64,000 nt of DNA, taken from Perilla frutescens (taxonomy: Eukaryota; Streptophyta; Magnoliopsida; Lamiales; Lamiaceae). The stretch covers positions 7,834,501-7,898,500 of the forward strand of contig BRKX01000006.1 in assembly GCA_026008535.1 (NCBI GenBank), in the 5' to 3' direction. Position numbers and translations under genes: made by a program. Positions 44,243-56,562 of the stretch are shown here, in pieces. The stretch's first letter is position 1; the number at the start of each line of letters is the position of its first letter. Under the pieces are notes generated by a model. That model ran no database searches. It worked only from the letters and a program-made list of their open reading frames with translations, and was not told the DNA's origin.

Positions 44243-46947
44243 AACACAAGGAAATGGTGGGTTGATACGGGTGCGACACGGCATGTGTGTTCAAATAAGG
44301 AACTGTTCAGTGCCTTTAATGAACAAGTGGATGGTGAGAAAATCTTCATGGGAAACTCCACTACATCCGACGTTAAAGGCCTTAGAAAGGTGGTTCTGAA
44401 GATGACCTCAGGGAATGAGCTGACTCTGAACAATGTGTTGTATATTCCAGAGATTCGTAAGAATCTTGTGTCTGGTTCATTATTAAGCAAGCATGACTTT
44501 CGCATTGTCTTTGAGTCTGATAAGGTTATTTTGACCAAGAATGGAGTGTTTGTCAGAAAGGGTTATGAATGTAACGGGCTTTTTAAGCTCAATGTAATGA
44601 CTGTTAAGTCAGCCATGATCAATAAAGTGAATTCTTCCATTTATATGCTTGATTCTTCCATAATGTGGCATGGTAGACTAGGACATGTCAACTTTAATAC
44701 CATCTTTAGGTTAATGAGTATGAAAAACATACATATGCTCCATATTGACTCAACACATAAGTGTGAAACTTGTGTTAAAGCCAAGTTAACTCGGTTATCC
44801 TTCCAAACTATAGAAAGAAATAGTGAACCACTTGACCTAATTCACAGAGATGTGTGTGATTTAAAGGCAGTTCCCACACGAGGTGGAAATAAGTATTTCA
44901 TTACTTTTGTAGATGATTGCACTAAATTTTGCTATGTGTATCTTCTCAAAAGTAAAGATGAAGCAATAGAGAAATTTGTTCTCTATAAAACTAAAGTTGA
45001 GAATCAACTAAGTAAAAAGATTAAGGTATTACGAAGTGACAGAGGAGAGGAGGTGAGTATGAGTCACCTTTTGCCAATTTCTGTGTTGAAAATGGAATAA
45101 AGCACGAGACCACTGCATCTCATTCGCCGCAACAAAACGGCACTGCAGAATGGAAAAATAGAACATTGAAAGAAATGATGAATGTGTTGCTATTGAGTTC
45201 TGGATTACCTCAGAACATGTGGGGAGAAGCTGTCTTAACAGCCAACTATCTTTTAAATAAGGTGCCCCGCAAGAAGTTAGACAAAAGCCCATATGAATTA
45301 TCGCATGGAAGACCACCATCCTATAAATACTTGCGAGTGTGGAGGTATCTTGCCAAGGTAGCGATACCTATAACCAAAAAGGTGAAGATTGGACTGAAAA
45401 CTGTTGATTGCATATTTATTGGTTATGCACATATCAATAGTGCTTATCGGTTGCTTATGCATGAGTCTAAAATTGAAAACATACATAAAAATACGATAAT
45501 TGAATTGAAAAATACTTCATTCTTCAAACATGTGTTTCCATAAAAATGTGATATGGAATCTACTTCTATTAAACGGACTTTAGAAGCAGTGGAAGAAGAA
45601 CAACATGACGAAGAGGTGGTAGAACTACAAAGAAGCAAAAGAGCAAGGATTGAAAAATCCTATGGTCCAGACTTTTTAACCTACATGGTTGAAAGTGAAT
45701 CTCAAAGCTTTTCCGAAGCAATGAATTCTTTGGACGGTCCTCTATGGGAAGAGCTAATTCACAGTGAAATTGATTCCATTTTGCAAAATCACACTTGGGA
45801 ACTAGTGGATTTTCTTCCAGGACTTTTTAACCTACATGATTGAAAGTGAACCTCAAAGCTTTTCCGAAGCAATGAATTCTTTGGACGGTCCTCTATGGGA
45901 AGAGCTAATTCACAGTGAAATTGATTCCATTTTGCAAAATCACACTTGGGAACTAGTGGATCTTCTTTCAGGAAGTAAACCATTAGGCTATAAGTGGATT
46001 TTCAAAAGAAAAATGAAAGCTGATGGAACTGTTGATAAGTACAAGGCTAGACTTGTAATTAAAGGTTACAGACAGAAAGAAGGTCTTCACTACTTTGACA
46101 CACATTCCTCAGTAATGAGAATAACATCCATTAGGATGGTTATTGCTTTTGCAACTTTGAGAAATATTGAAATACATCAGATGGATGTAAAGACTGCTTT
46201 TCTAAATGGTGGTTTGGAAGAAGAGATCTATATGGAGCAACCTGAAGGATTCTCTGCTCCCGGACAAGAGAATAAGGTTTGCAAATTAGTGAATTCTTTG
46301 TATGGCTTGAAACAAGCATTAAAGCAATGGCATAAGGAATTCTATAATGCCATGATGGGGTGTGGATTCAAAATTAATCAGCATGATAAATGTGTCTACG
46401 TTAAAGAAACGGAAAGTGGATTGTAATCCTATATCTTTACATAGATGACATGCTTATTGGTGGGAGCAATGATAAGATGATTAATTCCACAAAAGAGATA
46501 TTGAATTCAAAATTTAGATGAAAGACATGAGTCTTGCTGATGTGATACTTGGAATGAAAATTCTTCTAACATCACAAGGGATTGTGCTGATTCACTCGCA
46601 TTATGTGGACAAAATTCTTGAGAAATTTAACAAGAATGACTCTAGTATTACTAGAACCCTGATAGACACTAGTCAACATCTATCAAAAAATAAAGGTGAA
46701 AGTGTTTCTCAAGTGGAATATTCAAGAGTCATATGAAGTCTGATGTACTTAATGAGTTGTACACGTCCAGACATTGCCTATGTAGTAAGCAAATTAAGGA
46801 GATATACTAGTAATTCAGCTGAAGCACACTGGAAAGATATAGTGAGACTACTTAGATACTTGAGATACGCTCGTGAATATAGACTGCACTGTGGGACATA
46901 TCCAACTGTTGTTGAAGGCTATTGTGATGTTAACTGGATATCTGATA
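44243..46947 (+). pseudogene. copia D pol up to the mariner insertion
   Basis: Protease WWVDTGATRHVCSN at about 44255. Pre-integrase MWHGRLGHVNFNTIFRL and CETCVKAKLTRLSF (44660-44810). Integrase core DLIHRDVCDLKAV, TFVDDCTKFCYVYLL, then frameshift near 45050 and resumption at SPQQNGTAEWKNRTLKEMM. RT with LGYKWIFKRKMKADGTVDKY, QMDVKTAFLNGGLEEEIYM, LYGLKQALKQWH and LYIDDMLIGG (catalytic, 46440). Start of RNase H EGYCDVNWISD at 46916-46947. Stops at about 46424 and 46518 and a 151-bp duplication disrupt it. Confidence 0.92.
45670..45971 (+). repeat. 151-bp tandem duplication in copia D
   Basis: GACTTTTTAACCTACATG starts at 45670 and again at 45821, and the copies differ at only a few positions. 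The unit is not a multiple of three, so the second copy is out of frame with the first. Confidence 0.93.
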
Positions 46948-47304
46948 CTCCCTCCGATCACTAATATTTGATGTTTTAGACTTTTGCACTAGAATTAAGA
47001 AAATGTTAATGGCTCCTAGAAATTCTACTTTTTATTTATAAAATACTCACTTCTAGAAAGTATATTAATGACTCATGAAAATTAGGGGAGTCTAATAGTT
47101 TACAAATGGATATAAATTTGACTATCATGAAAATTTCATCATAAGTTGGCAATTTTTTTATTTTTTTTGCAAATAGAGCCAAACAAATTACAAATATGGA
47201 GCCAATTTTTTTAGCAAAATATGGAGGCAAACTAAATTACTAGGAATAGTCTATTATAGCTTTATAAATAAGAATTTCAACAACACCAAATATCTGAATA
47301 AATC

Positions 47305-48430
47305 ATGGATTCCAGTAGAGCATTATTCGATCTAAATAAACTTCCTAATGAGCATATCAACATTCAAGGAATGGAGAAATCTAGCAATCCATGAGAAGAA
47401 ATTCCATTGTTCATTCGATCACATTCGGAGAGCAATTTGGTTATTGATGTGAATATGGATGGAAACCAAGAAGCCACACATCATCTATGGGACTTGAACA
47501 TGGACTATATGAATGGAGAAAATGAAGATGACCAATCACAACAAGATAATATTCCTGCAACGGCCATTGGTATAGTTCAGTTTCTTTCTTTTACCAACTA
47601 CTGTAATATATATTTTGATGGTATGGTGTGGTACCTATATTAGATTTCTTTTCTCACAGCCACTACAGGAAATAATGCTCAAATTCATAGGAAATACAAG
47701 TTCTTGACAAACAGTGGAATAGTGAAAGTTTATAATGCTTTGTTGGAGAGAAGTGTCAATGGCAAACTGCAGAGACATACGACAAATGAGGTTTCTAACT
47801 TATTTTCTGTACCACTACTAACTGTCCAGCGAATATGGCAACGAGGAAGAAAATTTCAAGGTGATGTGTCACATAAGAAAATAAAAAATGTTGGCCGCAA
47901 CAGAATTGAACTGATCTTAGTCGTATGACAGAAATTCCTTTTAATCAAAGAACAACTATAAGGTCAGTTGCTGCATTTTATAAAGTTAGCCATGCAATGA
48001 TACACAAGCATTTCATGAAAGGTCTACTTCGACACCATTTAAATGCTCTAAAACCACATTTAAAGGAAGAAAATAAAAGGGTTCGTCTATAATTTTGTTT
48101 ATCTATGCCGGATCCGAATAGTTTGCCTCATGAGCTAAAATTCAACGGTATGTATAACGTTGTGCATATCGATGAGAAATGGGTTTACATGATAAAGAAA
48201 ACACAAAGATACTATTTGAATTCTTTGGAAGTTGATCCCTTGTGTACATGTCAAAGTAAAAATTTCATAGGAAAAGTAATGTTTTTAGTTGTCGTGGCTC
48301 GCCCAAGATTTGATGATGAAGGAAATGAAATCTTTTCGGGAAAAATAGGGGCATTTCCTCTTGTCACATAACAACCAGCCCTCAGACGAAGTCGAAATAG
48401 AGAAGTCAGATCATTGGAAATAAAACTAAT
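47305..48430 (+). pseudogene. Mariner-like transposase, N-terminal part
   Basis: ATG at 47305 (MDSSRALFDLNKLPNE). A 99-bp intron at 47570-47668 with GT/AG borders keeps the frame (TAIG / NNAQIHRKY). Then a helix-turn-helix region (TNEVSNLFSVPLLTVQRIWQ), a frameshift near 47920, the second DNA-binding part (QRTTIRSVAAFYKVSHAMIH) and the first catalytic Asp in VVHIDEKWVYM (GAT at 48171-48173). SKNFIGKVMFLVVVARPRFD and FSGKIGAFP are plant mariner signatures. Stops: 47392-47394, about 48091 and 48368. It is cut at 48430 by LARD2. Confidence 0.93.
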
Positions 48431-51287
48431 TGATCGATTTTTTATTAGACTAAAACTATACCACAAGTGTATGGTGAAATTATAGTAAATATGGCGAGTA
48501 AGAGTATCGTATCTACAGAGACTAGTTAGACCTAATTGTGTGTACTACAACATCAAACCTCAATCGCTATCTAGACACTAAGAAAACGGAAAGATAATTA
48601 ACTAATCTAAACTAAGGAAAATGATAAATAAACGAGAAAATAAATGGAGAATGAAACATGAAGGTAAAGTTACTCTCATGATTGATTTCTTCGGTTACTT
48701 AGCACTAATGATCCTATTCAATTTCTATTTGTGGTGTCAAATTTCACTAAGAAAATCTCTAATCCATCCTAAGCTCTCTATCGAAACACTCAAGTTGTAG
48801 GGTACATGATTGGGCTATTATTTGCTATATATTTTGGGTCATTCTTGGTGTATCTTTACTTAGTTAATCAACCCACGACCATGTTTTATGGAGAAAATTG
48901 TGTGTTGTGGTTGAATACAGGTGATATACTCAAATATGAAGGAATTGGCATGGTTTTGGAGACTTTGCAGCCGAGTTGATTGAAGCAAAATTGGTGAGCC
49001 TGGAATGTGGTCAGTATGCCCATACCGACTGGCTGAAACACCGAGAAAACAACCTGGCGGGCTGGCTTATGCGCGGAATTGGGCTGAGCACGCGGAATTA
49101 TCAAGCTATTGGGCATGGATGATCATTTTTGGATCTGCAATTATTATTGGACTTCAGTTTGATGCTTTCTAAGTTAGATTAAGGTTTCAAACTTTATTTT
49201 ATTAATTAAGAATTGTATTTAAGAACTCCTAGATGGAGTAGGCGAATTATCAGAGACTGTACGCCAGAGACAAGAGTCGAATTCTGCAGATTATTTTCAT
49301 CATTCTTTTCATCGTTATTTCTAAAACAACTTTTATAGTTCGAATTCAGTTATGAACTCGAGCTAAACTCGTTTATTCCGGTGAAAATTAACGAAGCCCT
49401 AGCATATTTATTCTGTGAGATCTAATTCGTATTTATACTTTAATTATATGCATGCATCTTTGATTCTCTGTGTTTATTGTTGTTAATTGTTTCGGTTCTG
49501 CTAGGTAGCTCGAGATATTTAGTAGTACGTAATTAGTGGCCAATTAAATCAGCCATCTATAATTGTGGTTTAGGTTTAATTAGTGGTAAATTGATTCTTC
49601 AGTGTCAAGGGAAGAGCAGTCTTAATTCGATAATCTTGTGTCAGAGTTTGTTGGTTTTGAGTCGAGTTTCTCTAGTTCCTAAAGTTGTCGGCTCATTAAA
49701 TCTACAGAGTGTCTCTTACGATTATCAGTTGATTAGGAAAATAATTGGTGAAGTGTCTTCCTAGTTATCGATTAATTAAGGAGAAATAAGATCGCGTCAG
49801 AAGTGTCTTCGGTGGTCATAACTGATTTGCATTTATTAATTGAAGTTATCATTACGTTAATGATCGGAATAATTAAGCTAAAGTAGCGTTAATTAGAAGC
49901 CGGAATACTTTTACATCTGTGAAGAAAACTTACTCTGTGGATAATTATTTTTATTTTCATTTTTACATCATAACAAAGAAATTCGTTGGTAAATTCGGGG
50001 TTATTTGCAGACTGAGTTATTGGAAAAATTCTCGCCGGTCCTTTGGGAGACAATCTTTCTTGCCACTATCATGGGTGCTGTGGGCATACGGATTGCGTGT
50101 CGGATTATTTTTGGTGAAAACAATGTACCAGTACAAGCTAGGTTCACCGTCTCCGATCAAATCCAATACATGTACTTTACCAAAAGCTCCTATGATTTCA
50201 AACCTCACACTAAGCCTCAATTCTATTGAATTTATCGACATATGTGTCTCGTACACTAGCCTCAATTCTCTTAAATTTATCGACATAGGTGTCTCGTACA
50301 CTAAGCCTCAATTCTCTCTAATTTATCAACATAGGTGTCTTGTGCCTAGGGTTCGTCTATTGAGAATAATCTCTCGAATCATGAACCAATAGATAAAATT
50401 GTATAAATTAGTGATCAATTAATCAACACACATACATAGCATAAGCACAAGAAATTAAATGGGGCCATAAACAATCCATAGAAAAATAAATGCATAAATA
50501 TCCAAATAATCACAATCCCAAAATGCAAAAGAATTTAGCATAACATTAAACAAATCCAAGGACTAAATCATTTCAAAGAAAAAATCAAAATAAAAACAAG
50601 AATAGAAACTAAGAACAATCCGGAAGTTGGCCTCAACTCTACCCCTTACCTTCGCTCGTCTCCTCTTTGCTCCGTCTTCAAGCCATAGCTCCTTATTCAC
50701 CCTAGCTAGGTGGAAATCCTAGCTAGGGTGTGGGTTTGATGGATGAGGGTTGAAGATAGGAAATGAGAGAAGGGTTTTGGTGTTGGAGAAATTTGGGGAT
50801 TTTTGCTTGGTGTGTGTTGTGGATTGGGTGTTGTGTGTGTTAAATGGAGAGAAAATAGATAATAAGAAGAAGGAGAGGTGCAGATCTGAAAATCAGGGCT
50901 GGGGGTGCGACACGGGCTCAGTCGCGCCCCGATTGAAGAAAAACATGTCTCTGGCGCGAGTGCTCCGGTCGCACTCTCAGTCGCGCTGCCACTCGCGCCT
51001 CCGGTTCTACACCAACACCTTTCACGGTTTTACTCTGTTCTCCCTCGTTTCTTATCCGATTGAGGCGATTCAACTTGCAACGTGTTCCTTATTTGATTCT
51101 ACATCTTCTCATGGTATTAGATCACTCAAAAATCAATTAATTCATTATCTATTTCTTGCACAACTCAAACAAGAAACAAAACTTCCAAACCAGGGGTTAA
51201 AAGTGTAAATTGTGTTAAAACACATGCGAAACTCTTCAAAGCACTTCGTTTCAACCACAAAATATTGTGCAAAAACACCACTCATAA
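48431..51287 (-). repeat. 3' LTR of LARD2 (interrupted)
   Basis: About 1528 bp once the solo LTR and one duplication are removed, against 1529 bp for the partner LTR. Plus-strand start TGATCGATTTTTTATTAG. At its other end the G-rich polypurine tract GGTTTGGGGGAGTTT (minus strand) abuts the LTR. Confidence 0.92.
48807..50130. mobile_element. Solo LTR, innermost insertion
   Basis: 1324 bp, TGATTGGGC...CAATGTACCA, flanked by identical target duplications GTACA (48802-48806 and 50131-50135). The partner LTR of LARD2 lacks it, which proves the borders. TG...CA ends, 5-bp duplication, a TATTTAAG-type TATA word near 49213 and no ORF fit a solo LTR left by recombination between two LTRs. Strand is uncertain; the TATA word favours plus. 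Confidence 0.88.
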
Positions 51288-52891
51288 ACTCCCCCAAACC
51301 TAAAAGCTTGTTTGTCCCCAAACAATGAAGAAAATAGATGAAGGTTTAAATGATAAAGTGTTGATAAAAGGATGGAAATTGTTTCAGAGATTCAAAAGAA
51401 ATTTTGTATATTCAAGCATGATATTCAAAGATCAACAAGCCTAGAAAAATTATACAATGCATTGCCAAAATAACTTGTAACCTCTCGAATATAGAAAGAT
51501 TGCTCTTCACTCAAGTGTTTAGGCTTTAAATGTATACACTCAAAATCAAGTCATACAAGTTGTCAACCATATGCTTGAAAAGGGTCTATCATCTCCATCA
51601 CCTATGTATACTTTCAAACAAGAATCATTAAGGGCTTGTTCAAGTTTAGAACAGAGACTCTTTGGTAAGGTAGGGATTATTTGGCCAATTGACTATCAAG
51701 AATTTATCACTGAACCCAAATTTTTTCATTATCAACCGATTAGAACTACACAATTTCTCTTCCACCTTTTATGCTTCACAAACCTCAAAGTCTAGAAAAT
51801 TTCTCATGATAAACAATAGTACTGCCTTTGTTTGCTCGTTTATTTTCAATGATTGAATGTGAACACATTTTTTTTCTTAATTCTATTCAACATTTTTTTT
51901 CAATCTTTCATTATGAGAACTAAAATGGGTAATTTGACATTTTCAACTGAAAATACTCATACATGTACTTTTCATTTCAAGCACTCCAAATTTCTCATAA
52001 GCATTAATTCATCATCACTACTCATTCCCAACCTAAGGTAAAAATAAATAAATATGGTCTTAAGGCTCAAAGGGGTTAACAAGGAATTTATAGTGTGAAA
52101 TGGTAAAATTTGGATAGGGTAGGCTAGATAAAAGATGGCCTTAAATCCTTTTCAAGTCATCAAGCACACAATTGCAATTTCGAGTTAGACACAATGCAAG
52201 TTTTAGAGACAAAACAAGTATGCATGATCGCCACACAAGCAAGAAAAAGATTATAAAAACAAAGCAATCTTTGGCTCAAAAACTCACATGGGCTCAACCA
52301 AGTTCAAAAGGCAATGCACTTTAGAATCTATCAAGCCAAATATCACGAAGTCATAGCATGCTTTCATGTCATTTTTTCAACAAAACCATCTCATCAGAAG
52401 CAACCCAACAACCCAATCCACACTTCAACTATTTTCAACCACAAATATTCACAAGATCAAAAACCAAAATTCAAAACTTCCGGTTATTTAAAGCATTTAA
52501 ACGTGCAAACAAACAAAACAAGATAAAAAATAAAAACAAAACCAAACTAATGCAAGCTACATGCAATGCAACACATAAAACACACAAAAAGGAAGAGGAG
52601 ATCCAAGATAACCACACTTCCTTCCCCCAAACTTAATTAAGACTAAGTGAGAATAAGTTTGAAGGAAAGAAGTGGTTCCTCTTAGACGAGCTCACAAATG
52701 ATTGGGGAGTGCAAGATGTCACAAGACGTCCGCGTCTGGATTCCTTCGACGTTTTGTGCTCCTACTCCAAGTGCTTACTCAACCTTCAAAAACAAAATAC
52801 AAACAAACAAGAAATGAAAAATAGAAACTAAAAAACAATGTCTACATTAACAATGCAATCCTTATCATAATAACACAATTAAATCATTTAG
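51288..52891 (-). other. LARD2 internal region, non-coding
   Basis: On the minus strand it has runs such as TTGTTTGGGGACAAACAAGC and AAGTTTGGGGGAAGGAAGT, as at 16400-16440 in LARD1, and no ORF that resembles a retrotransposon protein. Confidence 0.7.
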
Positions 52892-52909
52892 TCCCCGGCA
52901 ACGGTGCCA
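52892..52909 (-). other. tRNA primer-binding site of LARD2
   Basis: Minus strand TGGCACCGTTGCCGGGGA, one base different from the LARD1 site (TGGCGCC...). Confidence 0.85.
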
Positions 52910-52915
52910 AAAACT

Positions 52916-54444
52916 TGATCGACTTTTTATTAGACTAAAACTATACCGCAAGTGTACAGTGCAATTGTAGTAAATATGGCGATCAAGAGTATCGTGTCCA
53001 TAGAGATTAATTAGACCTAATTGTGTGTACTACAACATCGAACCTCAATCGGTATCTAGACACTAAGAAAATGGAAAGATGATTAACTAATCTAAACCAA
53101 GGAAAATGATAAATAAACGAGAAAATAAATGGAGAATGAAACATGAAGGTAGAGGTACTCTCGAGATTGATTTCTTCGGGTACTTAGCACTAATGATCCT
53201 ATTCAATGTCTATTTGTGGTGTCAGATTTCACTAGAGAAATCTCTAATGCATCCTAAGCTCTCTGTCGAGACACTCAAGTTGTAGGGTTCACGCTAGGTT
53301 CACCGTCTCCGATCAAATCCTACACATGTACTTTACCAAAAGCTCCTATGATTTCAAACCTCACACTAAGCCTCAATTCTATCGAATTTATCAACATAGG
53401 TGTCTCGTACACTAGCCTCAATTCTCTCAAATTTATCGACATAGGTGTCTCGTACACTAAGCCTCAATTCTCTCTAATTTATTAACATAGGTATCTCGTG
53501 CCTAGGGTTTGTCTATTGAGACTCATCTCTCGAATTATGAACCAATAGATAAAATTGTGTATATTAGTGATCAATTAATCAACACACATACATAGCATAA
53601 GCACAAGAAATTAAATAGGGCCATAAATAATCCATAGAAAAATAAATGCATAAATATCCAAATAATCACAATCCCAAAATACAAAATAATTTATCCTAAC
53701 ATTAAACAAATCCAAGGACAAAATCATTTCAAAGAAAAATTCAAAATAAAAACAAGAATAGAAACTAAGAACAACCCGGAAGTTGGCCTCAACTCCACCC
53801 CTTACCTTCGCTCGTCTCCTCTTTGCTCCGTCTTCAAGCCATAGCTCCTTATTCACCCTAGCTAGGTGGAAATCCTAGCTAGGGTGTGGGTTTGATGGAT
53901 GAGGGTTGAAGATAGGAAATGAGAGAAGGGTTTTGGTGTTGGAGAAATTTGGGGATTTTTGCTTGGTGTGTGTTGTGGATTGGGTGTTGTGTGTGTTAAA
54001 TGGAGAGAAAATAGAGAATAAGAAGAAGGAGAGGCGCAGATCTGAAAATCAGGGCTGGGGGTGCGACACGGGCTCAGTCGCGCCCCGATCAAAGAAAAAC
54101 ATATCTCTGGTGTGAGTGCACCAGTCATGCCCTCACTCGTGCTGCCACTCGCGCCTCCGGTTCTGCACCGACACCTTTCACGGTTTTGCTCTGTTCTCCC
54201 TCGTTTCTTATCCGATTGAGACGATTCAAATTGCAGCGGGTTTCTCATTCGATTCTCTATCTTCTCATGGCATTGGATCACTCAAAAATTAATTAATCCA
54301 TCCTCCATGTTCTGTAAAACTAAAAAAAGAAACAAAACTTCCAAACCGGGGGGTTGAAAGCGCAAATTGTGTTAAAGCACATGCAAAACTCTTCAAATCA
54401 CTTCACTTCAACCACAAAATATTGTGCAAAAACACCACTCATCA
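52916..54444 (-). repeat. 5' LTR of LARD2
   Basis: 1529 bp, uninterrupted. On the plus strand it ends CACCACTCATCA before the duplication CCAAT. A GC-rich block with TCGCGCC, GCGCGAG and similar words lies at about 54060-54165. Confidence 0.93.
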
Positions 54445-54449
54445 CCAAT

Positions 54450-54972
54450 TACATCCGTGATAGGGGAAGTCATAAGATCATTTCTACTTGAAAAGGTTAT
54501 TCCAAAAATTCGAGATATGTGGCCAATAGAGGATTCGAGAAATACTATTTTTATACAGCAAGATAATGCTAGGACACATGTTAATCCTAATGATGTCCAA
54601 TTCCAAGAAGATGCTTCACGAAATGGATTTGCCATTAGATTAATGTGTCAACCAGCAAACTCACCAGATTTAAATATTTTGGATCTAGGTTTTTTCAGAG
54701 CTATTCAATCATTGCAAGAAAAGAAGAAAACAAAGAACATAAGTGAACTCATTGAAGCGGTTCAAATGTCATTCGAAAAATACTCAACGATTAACATTAA
54801 TCATTTTTGGGTAACTTATCAATTATGCATGGTTGAAACAATGAAAGTTCAAGGATCGAACTGATACAAAATTCCACATGTGAATAAAGTAAGGTTGGAA
54901 AGAGAAGGTCGTCTTGTGAAGCAAGTCACTTGTGATCCTATTTTGGTACAAAATGTCATGAGCCAACTTTAG
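54450..54972 (+). pseudogene. Mariner-like transposase, C-terminal part
   Basis: Continues the transposase after LARD2: GEVIRSFLLEKVIPKIRDMW, then IFIQQDNARTHVNPND with the second catalytic Asp (GAT at 54562-54564), then MCQPANSPDLNILDLGFF with the third Asp (GAT at 54682-54684). The last two Asp residues are separated by 39 residues, the DD39D spacing of plant mariner-like elements. A TGA at 54862 interrupts GSN-YKIPHVNKVRLER; the frame then runs to TAG at 54970-54972. Confidence 0.93.
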
Positions 54973-55142
54973 TTATGACCTCAATTGTTAACAAGCCTTT
55001 ATCAATTTTAGTTTTGTCCATGTTTGTCATATTCATGCATCAATGAATTATTATTGAAAATTTGAGGCAATAATAAAATGAAGCATCTAACCATTCTTTT
55101 ACAAAATGGGTGTATACATAATTTTCATATTTTTTCCAAATA

Positions 55143-55367
55143 CTAATTGAGTTTGGGAAGCAAGATGCTCAACATTAGCTTAATTGTTTCTTGAATTTCC
55201 TCCGTACTTGAATATGAAAGAATTGAACTCATTTCTTCTTCGTCGGAATATATTGCTCCATCTTCAAATGAATCTTGAACTATCAAATTTTCCAATTCAA
55301 GGGAGTCTTCAACTACCTCACCATATTCAATTGGATCATTCGCTATTTTAGAAGAATTTGATATTTT
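55143..55367 (-). other. Acidic open frame antisense to the mariner-like element
   Basis: 74 open codons on the minus strand between the transposase end and the right terminus, ending in TAG. No early Met. The translation is strongly acidic (NDPIEYGEVVEDSLELENLI, then YSDEEEMSS) with a hydrophobic end (IKLMLSILLPKLN). Not recognised. It could be a captured exon or chance. Confidence 0.25.
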
Positions 55368-55611
55368 TTATGTATGGAACATATTCTTGAAATGATCCAT
55401 TTTATAGAGTAGGATTGATGTTTATTGTATAATTAAATTTAATATTTTTTGGAATGTGCTTGGAAGGGGAAGGGAATGGGACATTGAAACAACCATGTAT
55501 GAATGAATTAATGAGATGAGAGAGAAATAACCTAAATAATCAAAAATATCAAGTAAATAAAAAAAAAGATGAAAAGGATAAAACATCAAATATTAGTGAC
55601 CGGAGGGAGTA

Positions 55612-56049
55612 TGAAGGACTCTAAGTCCACAAGTGGATATGTATTCACTTTGGGAGGTGCAGCCATATCATGAAAATCTTCTAAGCAAACTGTTATAGCT
55701 AGATCTACCATGGAATCTGAGTTTATAGCGTTAGACAAGAGTGGTGAGAAGATATTCAAGTTGGCCGAAGTCAGTGCCTGCAATCTGTCTACATTGTGAC
55801 AGTCAATCTGCGATTGGCAGGGCACAGAGCCATATGTATAATGGTAAGTCTAGACATATACATCGAAGACACAATACCATTAGACAACTACTCTCAACTG
55901 GTGTTAAATCTATTGACTATGTGAAGTCAAAAGATAACTTAGCGAATCCATTAACCAAAGGTTTAAATAGGGAGTTAGTTGTAAAATCGACTAGAGGAAT
56001 GGGTCTAAAGCCTCTAGAAAAGAGTTCATACAATGAAAATCCAACCTAG
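55612..56049 (+). pseudogene. copia D RNase H, part after the mariner insertion
   Basis: Reads MKDSKSTSGYVFTLGGAAI directly on from WISD at 46947. A TGA at 55671-55673 stands where relatives have Trp (ISWKSSKQ). TMESEFIALDKSGE follows, then a frameshift and LHCDSQSAIGRAQSHMYNGK, SRHIHRRHNTIRQLL, then DYVKSKDNLANPLTKGLNRE. This is the C-terminal end of the copia polyprotein. Confidence 0.93.
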
Positions 56050-56562
56050 TTGACTAGAGATCCTAAGATCTAGGTTCAATGGGACAACGTAATTGTAAAA
56101 AGACCCGTATGATCACTATGGAGGGTTGTTATCCCTTAATAAGTGATACCCGAATGGAGAAGGATAAGTATTTGGCTTTCAATGATTCTTACGTGTCGTT
56201 GAGTCGAGCGAGATAGTACGGGCTATTTTAAAAGAATTACCTATGTAAGAGAGAAGTGGGGCCGCTTCAAAGGAAATTGTGTGAGGCTCAATTCTTAAAC
56301 CCTCTTACAGAACCAGGCGTATGTTCAAGGCCTTGAATGAACATAATAATGAGAACTCAAATATGTTAGGGAGAATCATGTGTAAGGTATGTCATCGTTT
56401 ACACAAACGGCAGACCAGTTCAAGGACATCGCATCTACTGAGAGCCAGTAAAGTCTATATATTTTATAAAGAAAGGTTCAAATGGTTACACCTACATATC
56501 ATGTGCCAGATTCAACTGCTGAGCTTGATCAAATCGTTGTCAAATTCCCTCATGTGGGGGAT
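56050..56562 (+). other. copia D 3' untranslated region with polypurine tract
   Basis: No ORF of known kind. CATGTGGGGGAT ends at the 3' LTR and is the polypurine tract. Confidence 0.75.

Larger units (their letters stand above)
48431..54444 (-). mobile_element. LARD2, Athila-like LTR element without coding domain
   Basis: Minus strand. LTRs at 52916-54444 (5') and 48431-51287 (3', interrupted by a solo LTR). Target duplications CTAAT (48426-48430) and CCAAT (54445-54449) differ at one base. Removal restores the transposase reading frame. The 1.6-kb internal domain has no gag or pol. Primer site TGGCACCGTTGCCGGGGA. Confidence 0.9.
46948..55609 (+). mobile_element. Mariner-like element (plant DD39D type) with nested LARD2
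   Basis: Inverted ends CTCCCTCCGATCACTAATAT (left) and CTCCCTCCGGTCACTAATAT (complement of right), matching over at least 31 bp with one difference. TA target duplications lie at 46946-46947 and 55610-55611. It encodes a transposase split by LARD2. Without LARD2 it is about 2.6 kb. The ends resemble those of Stowaway MITEs. Confidence 0.95.

Noticed and set aside
50750..51208. A 152-codon plus-strand frame (similar one at 53906-54115)
   Set aside because: Both lie in the LARD2 LTRs, opposite to the element's own strand, and are not kept in both copies.
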